From Paraburkholderia sp. D15 (GTDB taxonomy: Bacteria > Pseudomonadota > Gammaproteobacteria > Burkholderiales > Burkholderiaceae), in NCBI RefSeq assembly GCF_029910215.1, contig NZ_CP110396.1, forward strand, positions 1,612,001 through 1,676,000: 64,000 bases of DNA, written 5' to 3'. This document shows, piece by piece, positions 44,576 through 53,605 of the stretch (position 1 is the first letter of the stretch; each line of letters starts with the position of its first letter). The notes beneath the pieces were generated by a model, which saw only the letters and a program-made list of their open reading frames with translations, was not told the origin of the DNA and made no database searches. The position numbers and the translations under genes were made by a program.

Positions 44576-45074
44576 GCTGCCACTCCAATTCCTTTAAAGA
44601 AAACCAGCAGTGACCGCGTGTCGATCGGTCGGCCGGTTCGTCTCGTCTCGTTTCGTTCAGGAGAAGCCTCGGTGCTGATGCTTGCTGCTTGTGCGTTTGA
44701 TGGCCTTCCCGCGTTTCGCGGCCCGCCGGAGATGATTGCGAGCCCGAGCGCGGATATTAGACTCATCGAATTTTTGCCGCGATATCGAATAGCATTAAAT
44801 TTGTGGCGAAGTTGTAAAGAGGATTGGTGTTATTTATCTAAAATAAAAAAATGTAGGAATGTTTAAGCCTGGCTTTGTATTTTCTTAATTTTGTTTGAGG
44901 ATGGTAGGCGGGATTGCTTTGCCGGATGGATCGGGATCGGCATTTTTCGGACATGTTTTGATGAGGTGACTGGTGCTGTCTGCGGAAATTTCGCAGTTGT
45001 TGGACGCCGCGTTTCCTTTAGCTTTGCAGCGTGCCGCACGAACTCGGCAGACAACGGTTGCTAAGGGACATCTC
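44576..45074. other. intergenic region upstream of vgrG, partly AT-rich
   Basis: About 500 bases without a credible gene. The stretch 44770-44900 is strongly AT-rich (TTATTTATCTAAAATAAAAAAATG) and could hold promoters for vgrG (minus) and the small gene at 45075 (plus). No repeat or RNA gene recognised. Confidence 0.5.
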
Positions 45075-45344
45075 ATGATCGAAGACAAGCGCGTTGCCAC
45101 GGAAGTCTCTAACAAATTGATCGAAGCCAACTGCGCCATCATCGACGCATTAAAGCTGGTTGAAGAGCTTTGCCCGAACCACGAAATCGAGCTCTTCCGA
45201 CCCGAAGCGGCGAACGCAGCCGGACACTTATTCGCGCTCGTGCTCAGACCTCTGTGGCAACGCCACCCCGACCTCGCCCCCAAAGGTCTGGACATGTCAC
45301 CGCCCACGCCAGGTCGCAAAGGACAGCCCCCTGCTCAACCATGA
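45075..45344 (+). CDS. small hypothetical protein, 89 aa
   Basis: Function not recognised. The 89-residue protein starts at MIEDKRVATEV with AAGGGA upstream; an earlier frame start at 44973 is less likely. It is probably helical (KLIEANCAIIDALKLVEEL) with a Pro-rich C-terminal tail (LDMSPPTPGRKGQPP). It has no signal peptide or membrane helix. It lies between vgrG and the antiporter gene as an apparently single gene and may be a regulator-like small protein, which is only a guess. Confidence 0.6.
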   Translation: MIEDKRVATEVSNKLIEANCAIIDALKLVEELCPNHEIELFRPEAANAAGHLFALVLRPLWQRHPDLAPKGLDMSPPTPGRKGQPPAQP

Positions 45345-45687
45345 GCCGCAAGCCGATTCCCCTTCCGCATCAACCGCTTGCCTTCGATGTCCGAAGGTTG
45401 TCCACAGGCTTGCGAACAATTTAGGTGGACAAGTTTCGCGACGCCGCCCATCCCGCCTTCAGGAGATCAAACGAAGCGCTCCTTCCTGCAAAACCGGCCG
45501 TCAAATTGCCGTGCCGTCACCCGCCCCAAAGGTTATCCCCGTTTTTTGTTCAGAAGCCTGTGGACAACCTGAGCACATCGCACCCAACTCATTGAAGCGA
45601 CGGCTCAATCCTCCTTCGGTTCAGCCACAGGCACGCGCCCGTCCCTGTGATAAAAAGTAACTCCCCCGCCATTCGCCGAGGCCGCGC
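45345..45687. other. intergenic region with a cluster of DnaA-box-like sites
   Basis: No gene over 343 bases. Four DnaA-box-like 9-mers lie within 171 bp: TTGTCCACA at 45398-45406, GGTGGACAA at 45424-45432, TTATCCCCG at 45534-45542, and TGTGGACAA at 45560-45568 (the exact inverse of the first). The region should also hold the antiporter promoter. Confidence 0.5.
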
Positions 45688-47274
45688 ATGTCTCCCGTCA
45701 TGGGCTTCAAACTCGTCCTGTTGTCGCTCGTCGCGATCATCGGTCTCGAACTGCTGGCGCGGCGTCTGCGTCTGCCGCCCGCCGCCGCGCTGCTGGTCGG
45801 CGGCGCCGCGATGGCCTTCGTGCCCGGCCTGCCCGCCTTCAATCTCGATCCCGAACTGGTGCTGATCGTCTTCCTGCCGCCGCTGCTCATGGACGGCGCG
45901 TACTTCTCCGTCTGGGACGAATTCAAGCGCAATCTCGGCGGCATCCTGCTGCTCGCGATCGGCGCCGTCGCGTTCACGACGCTCGCGGTCGGCGTCGTCG
46001 TTCACTGGGTCGCGCCTGGATTGCCATGGGGCGCCTGCTTCGCGCTCGGTGCGGTCGTCTCGCCGCCCGACGCGGTCGCCGCGAAGGCGGTGCTCGAACG
46101 CGTCGCGCTGCCGCGCCGCCTGATGGTGCTGCTCGAAGGCGAAAGCCTGCTCAACGACGCCGCCGGCATCGTGCTGTTCCGCTTCGCCGTGATCGCCGCG
46201 CTGACCGGCGCGTTCAGCCTGCCGCACGCAGCCGGACAGTTTGTCGTGCTGGGGTTGGGCGGCGTCGCCATCGGCGTGGCGATCGGCTTCGTGCTGGTCA
46301 AGCTGCTGCGCTATCTCGACGACGGCTACCTGATCATCACCGCCGCAACGCTCTCCGCGTGGATCAGCTACATCGCCGGCGACATGCTGGGCGTGTCCGG
46401 CGTCATCGCCACCGTGAGTTGCGGAATGATGCTCGGCTGGCATCAGCACGAGATCTTTTCGGCGTCGGTCCGGATGCGCGGCACCGCGTTCTGGCAGGTC
46501 GTGATCTTTCTGATGGAAGCGCTCGTGTTCATCCTGATCGGGCTGTCGCTGCGTGGCGTGATCGCGCGCCTGGGCGGCGTCGGCGACACGCTGGTCGCGC
46601 TCGCGCCCGCCGTCGGCGCGGTGCTCGCGGCGGTCGTGCTGTCGCGCTTCGTCTGGGTCTTCGCGGTGGAGTGGCTGAAAGCGTTGCTGGGCAAATTGAC
46701 ACGACGCGCAGACAGCACGCCCGACTGGCGTTCGGCCACCGTCACCGGTTGGGCCGGCATGCGCGGCGTGGTCACGCTGGCCATCGCGCTGTCGCTGCCG
46801 GAAGCGATGCCCGGCCGCGATCTGATTCTGGTCGCGTCTTTCGCGGTCATTCTGGTGACGGTGCTGGGTCAAGGCACGACGATCGGCGCATTGATCCGCT
46901 GGGTCAATCCCGATCACGCCGCCGAGCGCAACGCACGGCATCTGACCGAGCCGCAGGCATGGGCGCGTCTCGAAGCGGCGCAACTCGCCGCCGTCGTGCC
47001 GCTCGCGCACGGGCCGGACGGCAGCGTGATTCATCCGCGCCTGCTCGAGCAGTACACCTATCGCGCCAACATGACCGGCGCGTATCAAACCGAAGCCGCC
47101 TATCCCGCCGATGTCCGCGCCGCCCACTACGACGTCGTGCTGGCCGCCGTGGCCGCCGCGCGCGTCGAGTTGCTACGGCTGCACCGCAGCGGCTTGATTC
47201 ACGACGAACTCCTCACGGTTCTCGAACACGATCTGGATCTGCAGGAGATCGCCGCGATGCATGGCAAGGGCTAA
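45688..47274 (+). CDS. Na+/H+ antiporter, CPA1 (NhaP) family
   Basis: Monovalent cation:proton antiporter of 528 residues with about 12 membrane helices and a C-terminal cytoplasmic tail of roughly 120 residues. Family motifs: VVSPPDAVAAKAVLERV in helix 5 and LEGESLLNDAAGIVLFRF with the key Asn-Asp pair. Further on, GWAGMRGVVTLAIAL matches the NhaP C-terminal membrane motif. It exports Na+ or K+ in exchange for protons to control pH and salt. A second ATG (MGFKLV) six codons later is possible. No operon partners are evident. Confidence 0.93.
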   Translation: MSPVMGFKLVLLSLVAIIGLELLARRLRLPPAAALLVGGAAMAFVPGLPAFNLDPELVLIVFLPPLLMDGAYFSVWDEFKRNLGGILLLAIGAVAFTTLAVGVVVHWVAPGLPWGACFALGAVVSPPDAVAAKAVLERVALPRRLMVLLEGESLLNDAAGIVLFRFAVIAALTGAFSLPHAAGQFVVLGLGGVAIGVAIGFVLVKLLRYLDDGYLIITAATLSAWISYIAGDMLGVSGVIATVSCGMMLGWHQHEIFSASVRMRGTAFWQVVIFLMEALVFILIGLSLRGVIARLGGVGDTLVALAPAVGAVLAAVVLSRFVWVFAVEWLKALLGKLTRRADSTPDWRSATVTGWAGMRGVVTLAIALSLPEAMPGRDLILVASFAVILVTVLGQGTTIGALIRWVNPDHAAERNARHLTEPQAWARLEAAQLAAVVPLAHGPDGSVIHPRLLEQYTYRANMTGAYQTEAAYPADVRAAHYDVVLAAVAAARVELLRLHRSGLIHDELLTVLEHDLDLQEIAAMHGKG

Positions 47275-47328
47275 TCAACGCGCGCGTGACCTCCGCCACG
47301 CGCGCACTCCGACGCACTGCCTCGATCT

Positions 47329-47622
47329 TCAATGGCCTTTGAAGAGATCGAGAAACTGGTTTTGCACCAGCATCATCTCGTGCGTATGCTTCATCTCCAT
47401 CTGCGCCATCGCGTCCTGATACTCCATGTCCATCTGCATCATTTTCTGTTGCAGCGTGATGGCCTGCGTGCGCTGCTCAGGCGTCAGCCTGTCGATCATC
47501 ATGCTGTAGTTCGGTGGCATCAGATACATGCCGGCATGCCCGATTCCCTGTGCGTGCGCGGCCCCGACGGTGAGCGCGATGGGCAACAGACAGCACATCA
47601 CGGCGGCTCGAATCGATTTCAT
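47329..47622 (-). CDS. small Met-rich exported protein with an LTPEQR motif (CpxP/Spy-like)
   Basis: 97 residues. A signal peptide (MKSIRAAVMCCLLPIALTVGAAHA) leads to a short helical protein unusually rich in Met (17 of 97) and Gln, with LTPEQRTQAITLQQKMMQ resembling the LTxxQ motif of periplasmic Spy/CpxP chaperones. Met- and His-rich segments (MEMKHTHEMM) may bind Cu(I) (inference). It is convergent with the antiporter gene, 54 bp apart. Short length and lack of partner genes leave the role open. Confidence 0.65.
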   Translation of the reverse strand: MKSIRAAVMCCLLPIALTVGAAHAQGIGHAGMYLMPPNYSMMIDRLTPEQRTQAITLQQKMMQMDMEYQDAMAQMEMKHTHEMMLVQNQFLDLFKGH

Positions 47623-47852
47623 GTCATCTCCAGTTTCATGCCGGTGCCCGCGCTTCGATAGCGGGTCACGCAGCGACGTTCAAACGCCCGGATGCGGCGG
47701 GCAGCGGTCGATCCACCGCCTGCGCAGCATCCGGCCACGAAACCCCCGGGGCTGGCCGCCCTGCACGATCGTCCGGTTGTTTCGTGGATTTAGTCGCCGG
47801 CGCTGACTGGAAATGACACGTCTACCCGAAAATAATCGGGCCGCCCCCCGCG

Positions 47853-48491
47853 TTAGTCCTTCCACGACGAACCGAGAATCATCGTGCAGAAATTCTCGCG
47901 ATGGTAATGCGGGTCCTTCAGCGCCAGCACGTCGGCCTTGACGTTGCCGAAGGTCGTCTCCGGCTTGTGGATCGTGCCGCACGCGAACGCGTCGATAATG
48001 CCTTCCTTGAAATGCGCGCCGCGCGGATGCGCATGCGTGACCTCGTGGCGCTGCTGTTCGCTGAACTCGTCGTACGCGAGGCCGAGCACATCCATTTCGA
48101 CGCCGGCTGTCACCAGCGCCACCACCGGCTTCATATGCTGCGGAATGCCGGGCGTGGTGTGCAGCGCGATCGAATTCCACACCTGATCGATGTCGTCCTC
48201 GCCGATGCCGTGCCGCCGCAGAAAATCGCGCGCGGCGTTCGCGCCGTCCACTTCGAAGCGGTCATGCTGGCTGCTATACGGCGCGACGAGCCCCATGTCG
48301 TGAAACATCGCGCCGATGTACAGCAGCTCCGGGTCGTACTTCAACTGCTTGCGCGCGCCGGCCAGCGAGCCGAACAGAAACACCCGGCGCGAATGGTGGT
48401 ACAGCAGTTCGGTTTCGGTATCGCGCACGAGTTGCGTGGCTTCGCGCGCCATCATGCTGTCGGGAATCGTGATGCCTGCGATCGTGGTCAT
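47853..48491 (-). CDS. HD-domain metal-dependent hydrolase-like protein
   Basis: Cytoplasmic protein of about 212 residues with an HD domain: HHSRRVFLFG, HDMGLV (the HD pair) and the later His in IALHTTPG. It resembles small phosphohydrolase/cyanamide hydratase-type HD proteins. The ATG of MTTIAG is chosen because the longer open frame adds about 137 residues of unlikely sequence. It is divergent from the GlxA-type regulator gene, which may control it. A 9-bp inverted repeat (CCACGAAAC, 47735 and 47779) lies downstream. Confidence 0.88.
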   Translation of the reverse strand: MTTIAGITIPDSMMAREATQLVRDTETELLYHHSRRVFLFGSLAGARKQLKYDPELLYIGAMFHDMGLVAPYSSQHDRFEVDGANAARDFLRRHGIGEDDIDQVWNSIALHTTPGIPQHMKPVVALVTAGVEMDVLGLAYDEFSEQQRHEVTHAHPRGAHFKEGIIDAFACGTIHKPETTFGNVKADVLALKDPHYHRENFCTMILGSSWKD

Positions 48492-48800
48492 ATGCGGTGC
48501 TCCTTGAATCGGTCGAGTGAAGAACGGGATGCGCTTTGCCGGCGTCGCGGCCAACATCGCCTTTGTCGGCGAAAGCGCGTTTGGTATGCTGGTTCGCGAT
48601 GCGGTTGCGGATGCCGTCGGCGTCGCGCCCGGTGAAACCAGTATTGGCCAGCGCGCGTTCACGAACAATCGCCGTGGACCGTTGAAGCCTGCCAATCGCA
48701 CCGCGTTGACTGCCGTGGGCCTCGCACACCGAACGCCATTGCGTCGCCACGTCTTCAGGCCGCGTGCCGTCCCTCGTCTTTCGTCAAAGGAAGTCTTTCG
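48492..48800. other. divergent intergenic region between HD protein and GlxA-type regulator
   Basis: 309 bases without a supported gene; the long open frames here belong to N-terminal extensions rejected for the HD gene. It should contain both divergent promoters. No clear palindrome was identified. Confidence 0.4.
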
Positions 48801-49763
48801 ATGCCCACCGTCGCGATCGCGATCTTTCCCGGCGTCCAGGCGCTCGACGTCGCCGGTCCCGTCGACGTTTTCTCCGAAGCGAATCGCTTCGTCGCGCCGC
48901 ATGCGCGCTACGAAGTCACGCTGGTCGGCGCGCGGACGGCGCCGCTGCGTGCATCGAACGGCATGACGCTCGTCGCCGATACGCGCTTCGACGCGGCACG
49001 CCGTCCGTTCGACCTGGCCTTGGTCGCGGGCGGCCCAGCGCTACCCGATAGCGATACGCTCGACCCAGGTCTGCTCGACTGGCTGACGAACGTCGCCACG
49101 CAATGCGGCCGCTACGGTTCGATCTGCACCGGCGCGTTCGCGCTCGGCCACGCGGGGCTGCTCGATGCGCGCAACGTGACCACGCACTGGCAGCACGCCG
49201 CGCAACTCGCGGCGCGTTTTCCGCGGGCGCGCGTCGACTTCGACCGGATCTATCTGCGCGATGGCGCGCTCGTGACATCGGCGGGGGTGACGGCAGGCAT
49301 CGATCTGTCGCTCGCGCTGGTCGCCGAGGATCACGGCGCGCAGACCGCGTTGCAGGTCGCCAAGCGGCTCGTCGTGTTCGCCCAGCGCCAGGGCGGTCAG
49401 TCGCAATTCAGTCCGTACCTGACCGCGCCGGCCGACGAGACGTCGCCGGTCGCCAGGGTCCAGGCCCACGTGATGGAAAGGATTCGCGAGAGCTTCACGG
49501 TCAAACAACTCGCGGACGTCGCGGGAATGAGCGCACGCAACTTCGCGCGCGTGTTCGTGCAGGAAACGCAGGTGACGCCGCATGAATTCGTCGAGCGCGC
49601 GCGCGTGGATGCGGCGCGCAAGCTGCTGGAAAGCAGCGGCGCGGCGCTCAAGGCGATTGCCTACGACTGCGGTTTCGGCACCGCCGACCGCATGCGGATC
49701 GTCTTCACGAAACGCATCGGCGTGACGCCGATGCAATATCGCGAGCGCTTCCGCTCCGGGTGA
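48801..49763 (+). CDS. GlxA-family regulator (DJ-1/PfpI domain plus AraC HTH)
   Basis: Transcriptional activator of 320 residues. The N-terminal class I glutamine-amidotransferase-like domain (about 5-180) includes the nucleophile-elbow Cys in SICTGAFALGHAGLL. The C-terminal AraC helix-turn-helix pair spans about 215-315 (FTVKQLADVAGMSARNFARV, then KAIAYDCGFGTADRMR). A strong AAAGGAAG lies before the ATG. Relatives respond to amino-acid, betaine or carnitine derivatives. The divergent HD gene is the obvious candidate target. Confidence 0.93.
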   Translation: MPTVAIAIFPGVQALDVAGPVDVFSEANRFVAPHARYEVTLVGARTAPLRASNGMTLVADTRFDAARRPFDLALVAGGPALPDSDTLDPGLLDWLTNVATQCGRYGSICTGAFALGHAGLLDARNVTTHWQHAAQLAARFPRARVDFDRIYLRDGALVTSAGVTAGIDLSLALVAEDHGAQTALQVAKRLVVFAQRQGGQSQFSPYLTAPADETSPVARVQAHVMERIRESFTVKQLADVAGMSARNFARVFVQETQVTPHEFVERARVDAARKLLESSGAALKAIAYDCGFGTADRMRIVFTKRIGVTPMQYRERFRSG

Positions 49764-49864
49764 GCGAAACACGCTGCCGCGCACGGGCAGCGCGGCGGAA
49801 CGGCAGAACTTGCGCATGAGAAAATAGCCACCCCGTCTCTCTTTGCCACCGACCAAGGAACGCC

Positions 49865-50623
49865 ATGACCACCTCGACTCCGATCCGCGCCATCGTCACC
49901 GGCCACACTCGCGGCCTGGGCGCCGCGCTCGCCGAGCAACTGCTCGCGCGCGGCATGGCGGTGCTGGGCCTGTCCCGCTCGCGCCACGCCTCGCTCGGCG
50001 CGCGCTTTCCCGCGTTGCTGGAAGAAATCGAACTGACACTGGACGACCCGGCGCGCGTCGCGCAATGGATCGCGACCGACGCACTGCGCACCTTTGTCAG
50101 CGGTGCGCAAACGGTGCTGTTGATCAATAACGCGGGCACGGTGCAGCCGATCGGTCCGATCGCAGGACAGGACGCGGCGTCGATCGCGACCGCGGTCAGC
50201 CTGAACGTCGCCACGCCGCTGATGCTGGCAAGCGCGCTCGCGGCAGCCGGCGAAGACGCGAGCGACCGGCGCATCGTCCATATTTCGAGCGGCGCGGCGC
50301 GCAATGCGTACCCAGGCTGGAGCATCTACTGCGCGACGAAGGCCGCGCTCGATCATCACGCGCGCGCCGTCGCGCTCGACGCGAATCGCGCGCTGCGCAT
50401 TTGCAGCCTTGCGCCAGGCGTGATCGATACGAACATGCAGGCGGAGATTCGCGGCAGCGGCGTCGAACAATTCCCGATGCGCGAGCGCTTCGAAGATCTC
50501 AAGCGCAATGGCCAACTGGCGACACCCGAGCAATGCGCGACACAGTTGCTCGATTACGCGCTCAGCGACGCGTTTGGCCAGACGCCGGTGGCCGACATTC
50601 GCGAGATCGCGAAAGCGGATTGA
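49865..50623 (+). CDS. short-chain dehydrogenase/reductase
   Basis: Classical SDR, 252 residues, a soluble NAD(P)(H)-dependent oxidoreductase. The cofactor motif VTGHTRGLGAALAEQL opens the Rossmann fold; LINNAGTVQPIG and the catalytic Ser in ISSGAARNAYPGWS with YCATK follow. The ATG has AAGGAACGCC upstream. Sepiapterin-reductase-like members share the form of the N-terminus, but the substrate cannot be told. It follows the GlxA-type gene by about 100 bp on the same strand. Confidence 0.93.
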   Translation: MTTSTPIRAIVTGHTRGLGAALAEQLLARGMAVLGLSRSRHASLGARFPALLEEIELTLDDPARVAQWIATDALRTFVSGAQTVLLINNAGTVQPIGPIAGQDAASIATAVSLNVATPLMLASALAAAGEDASDRRIVHISSGAARNAYPGWSIYCATKAALDHHARAVALDANRALRICSLAPGVIDTNMQAEIRGSGVEQFPMRERFEDLKRNGQLATPEQCATQLLDYALSDAFGQTPVADIREIAKAD

Positions 50624-50679
50624 GGAAGGGGGCGAAGGCTGAGTGAGGTCAGCGGCGCATTGTGGCCGCTTTTTCCGTG

Positions 50680-50703
50680 CTCCCGAAAAACCTCACCTTT
50701 AGC
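50680..50703 (+). repeat. dispersed CTCCCGAAAA...CCTCACCTTT repeat, one copy
   Basis: CTCCCGAAAAACCTCACCTT between the SDR stop and the stop of the convergent response regulator; the remaining bases of the gap hold no gene. Same orientation as the other copies. Confidence 0.65.
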
Positions 50704-50794
50704 CATTGAATGCAGCTTACGGCGGGTGATAGGCGTTACCGCCGCCAGATCATGCGCTCAAATATCCGGCCTATCCGGCTCGACGTTCGGACCA

Positions 50795-51529
50795 TCAGGC
50801 CATCACGCCGCGCTCGGCCGCGCCGATCTCGCCGTGCGGCACGAACACATAGCCGCGTCCCCACACGGTCTGCACATACCGCGGTTCCGACGGATCGATC
50901 TCGATCAACCGGCGCAGCCGCCAGATCGAGACATCGAGACTTCTCCCCTGATGCACGACGCTATTGCCGCGTAGCTGCTCGTTGAGCTGCATGCGCGTGA
51001 GCACCGTCATCGCGTGATTGACGAAGATCTTCAGCAACGCGAACTCGGAGCTACGCAACGCGAAGCGCTCGTTGTCGCGCTGCAATTCACGCGCGGAAAA
51101 ATTCAGCTCGCAGCGGCCGAAGCGATACGGCGGCCGCGTTTCCGGCGCGCCTGGCGCGAGCGCGCCGCGTCGCCGCAGCAGCACGCGGATGCGCGCGAGC
51201 AGTTCGGCGGGATCGGCGGGCTTGCTCATGAAGTCGTCGGCACCGAGTTCCAGGCCGATCACGCGATCGATCGCCTTGTTGCTCGCCGACAGCAGAATCA
51301 CCGGCACGTCGTTGCCGCTCATGCGCAGATCGCGCAACACCGCGAGACCGTCGCCGTGCGGCGCGGAGATGTCGAGCACCAGCAGGGCCGGCCGCTCCAT
51401 CTCGACCACCTGCTTGAGTCCCGCCCCCGGCGGACGCGCGGATACTCCGCAGCCCTGTCCACGCAAGGATTCGCCCACCAAGGCAGTCAAGCCGGCATCG
51501 GCGCCGACGAAGAGAATATGCTGGCTCAT
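50795..51529 (-). CDS. orphan OmpR-family response regulator
   Basis: Two-domain response regulator of about 244 residues: receiver at 1-120 with phospho-acceptor Asp in LLVLDISAPHGDG and switch Lys in FMSKPADPAELL, then an OmpR-type winged helix (about 140-235, RSLDVSIWRLRRLIEIDP). The N-terminal acidic pocket is unusual (ILFVGADAG, with a single Asp). The start is the ATG of MSQHILFVG; the longer open frame is not supported. No histidine kinase is adjacent, so it is an orphan; the CheA-like kinase 6 kb away is not an obvious partner. Confidence 0.9.
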   Translation of the reverse strand: MSQHILFVGADAGLTALVGESLRGQGCGVSARPPGAGLKQVVEMERPALLVLDISAPHGDGLAVLRDLRMSGNDVPVILLSASNKAIDRVIGLELGADDFMSKPADPAELLARIRVLLRRRGALAPGAPETRPPYRFGRCELNFSARELQRDNERFALRSSEFALLKIFVNHAMTVLTRMQLNEQLRGNSVVHQGRSLDVSIWRLRRLIEIDPSEPRYVQTVWGRGYVFVPHGEIGAAERGVMA

Positions 51530-51751
51530 CCAACTGATTCCAGGAGACGATCGTTTTTTCAGAGACTGAGAGTCCGGCTCGCAGATAGGACGGAGCCGCT
51601 GACCTTGTCGTCCGCGTCGCCATCTTCCCTGTTTGGGGCTCATCTCAAATCGGGGAACAACCCCCAAGGTTGGCAATTTCTTCCCAACTCTTTCAATCTG
51701 AAACGTGATATGGAATCGGCCGTGCAAATCACCGTCGGCGCGCGCGACGCA

Positions 51752-52170
51752 CTCCCGAAAATCCTCACCTTTGGCACGAAGCGGCGGGGCTTGCTCGCGA
51801 GAGCTGATGCGAACAACTCCCGAAAACTCTCACTTCAAGCGTCGGATGGCAAGCCGCAAAGGCATGCTGGGCGTGGCACAACCGGGTGAGAACGGGGGGC
51901 TCCCGCAAACCCTCACCTTTCGCGCGAGGGCGGGTAATTTGCATACCCAGGTAAGCGGCGGAAGCGGGAAAACGGCAACGTGTCGCGCCAATTGCGCGCT
52001 GGATGCGGTGATACAGGCTCGGCGCGCGGAGATTCAGGCGCCGGCGATCGGGATAGGGAGGACGATTTGCGGCCCGCACCACCGCCATGACGGTAAGGTG
52101 AGGCGTGAAGGATGGGCGCGGCTCACGGATGGCTTTGCGCCATCAGCTCCCGAATATCCTCACCTTTGAC
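51752..52170 (+). repeat. cluster of four dispersed repeats upstream of the response regulator
   Basis: Copies start at 51752, 51817, 51900 and 52147, spaced 65, 83 and 247 bp. The best match is CTCCCGAAAATCCTCACCTT at 51752. A partial inverted copy (AAGGTGAGGCGTGAAGG) is at 52094-52110. The whole gap 51530-52232 holds no credible gene; it must contain the response-regulator promoter. Confidence 0.65.
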
Positions 52171-52232
52171 GCCGCGAGGACATTCGGCAGCCCGGCCGCC
52201 GCCGAGGGCGGCCGGAAACTTCGTTCAAGACA

Positions 52233-53396
52233 TCAGAACTTGTGACGGATGCCGACCACTGCCAGCTCCTGACTGCTGGTGCCCGAGTTCACGCCGAAAC
52301 TGCCGATCGACGCTTGCGCGTTCACCACCTTGCCGCTTCCGTTCAGCGTGTTGCCGCTCGCCTTCTGGTAACCGGCCAGCGCGTACAGATCGGTGCGCTT
52401 GGACAGCGCGTAATCCGCACCGAGGTTGACCTGATTGTAGTGAGCCGAACTCGGGCCCGTCAGCGACGTGTAGTTGTAGCCCACGCCTGTGCGCAACGCC
52501 GGGGTGATCTGATAGTTGAAGAACACCGAACCGTTGTTGAACTTGGCCGTGCTGTGATACGCGGAGAACGCGTCGGTCGCGTACTGCGTGTTCGAATACG
52601 CCGCGCCGATGGTGGCCGCGCCGATCACGTACTGACCACCTACGCGCACGATCTGAATCGACTTCGCGCTGGCGAAGCCCGAGTTGATGACCGTGTTGAA
52701 CAGCGTGTCGGAGCTGCTGTTCCACGTGCGCACGTTGTTCGTCGTCGTGTTGCCGCCGTTGGCGTAGAAGTAGCCCGCGCCCAACGACAGCGGACCGTTC
52801 GCGTAGGCCGCGCCGAAGCTGTAGGTCTGGCCATTGCCGGTTGCACCCGCCACGCCGCCGACGCCGTACAGCGCTTCGACCTGGAAGCCGGCGAACAGCG
52901 GGCTCACGTACTTGATCGAATTGCTGACGCGCAGGCTGTTGTCGTAGTTATCCAGGTCGCCCGGCGACGCGAAGGTGCCGCCGAAGTAGTTGTCTTCGGT
53001 GAGGCCTTGCACGAGGTCGACGATCGGATCGTACTGACGACCCAGCGTGACCGTGCCCAGCGTGCTGCTCGACAGACCGACCACCGCCTTGCGGCCGAAC
53101 TCGCGGCTGCCCTGACCAAGCGTACCGGTGCCGACGTTAAAGCCGTTTTCGAGCTGGAACACCGCTGCCAGACCACCGCCCAGATCTTCCGTGCCCTTAA
53201 GACCCCAGCGGCTGCCGGAGACGTTGCCGCTGCTGAACTTCACCAGCGTCGACTGATTCTGGCCGCTCGCGCTTTGTGCGTTGTGCACATAGGCGATGCC
53301 GGCATCGACGAGGCCGTACAGCGTGACGCTGCTTTGTGCGTAGGCGCCGCTGGCGAGCAGGGCGGCAGGGAGGGCGAGGAGTGCAAGACGCTTCAT
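52233..53396 (-). CDS. outer-membrane porin (Burkholderiales type)
   Basis: Trimeric general porin of about 387 residues. The signal peptide MKRLALLALPAALLASGAYA is followed by QSSVTLYGLVDAGIAYVHNA; the C-terminus ends VVGIRHKF with a terminal Phe. Second porin in the window and distinct from the 16260 copy in loop lengths, with Asn/Gly-rich external loops (NGGNTTTNNVR). The ATG at 53396 is preferred over the codon at 53411. It is a single-gene unit, with the region 53397-53605 upstream. Confidence 0.93.
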   Translation of the reverse strand: MKRLALLALPAALLASGAYAQSSVTLYGLVDAGIAYVHNAQSASGQNQSTLVKFSSGNVSGSRWGLKGTEDLGGGLAAVFQLENGFNVGTGTLGQGSREFGRKAVVGLSSSTLGTVTLGRQYDPIVDLVQGLTEDNYFGGTFASPGDLDNYDNSLRVSNSIKYVSPLFAGFQVEALYGVGGVAGATGNGQTYSFGAAYANGPLSLGAGYFYANGGNTTTNNVRTWNSSSDTLFNTVINSGFASAKSIQIVRVGGQYVIGAATIGAAYSNTQYATDAFSAYHSTAKFNNGSVFFNYQITPALRTGVGYNYTSLTGPSSAHYNQVNLGADYALSKRTDLYALAGYQKASGNTLNGSGKVVNAQASIGSFGVNSGTSSQELAVVGIRHKF

Positions 53397-53605
53397 GATT
53401 CGAGTTCCCATATCGGTGTCTAGTTGTTGAAAACTGGCGCAACGATACGAGACAGGGGCGTGTCAGCAAACTAACTAAATCTTCGATTCATATGCTCTTG
53501 ACGGCGGCGGGGGAGTTTGCCGCATCACGCGGGCAGGCGGCGTTGGTGTAACGTTGGCGCGGCATGTGTGCGGTATTCGCGCGCCGCTCGCTAACCGGTG
53601 CGGTC

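Noticed and set aside
47853..48902. 349-residue version of the HD protein
   Set aside because: The extra N-terminal 137 residues are Arg-rich and lie in the divergent promoter region; the ATG at 48491 gives the normal HD-protein start.
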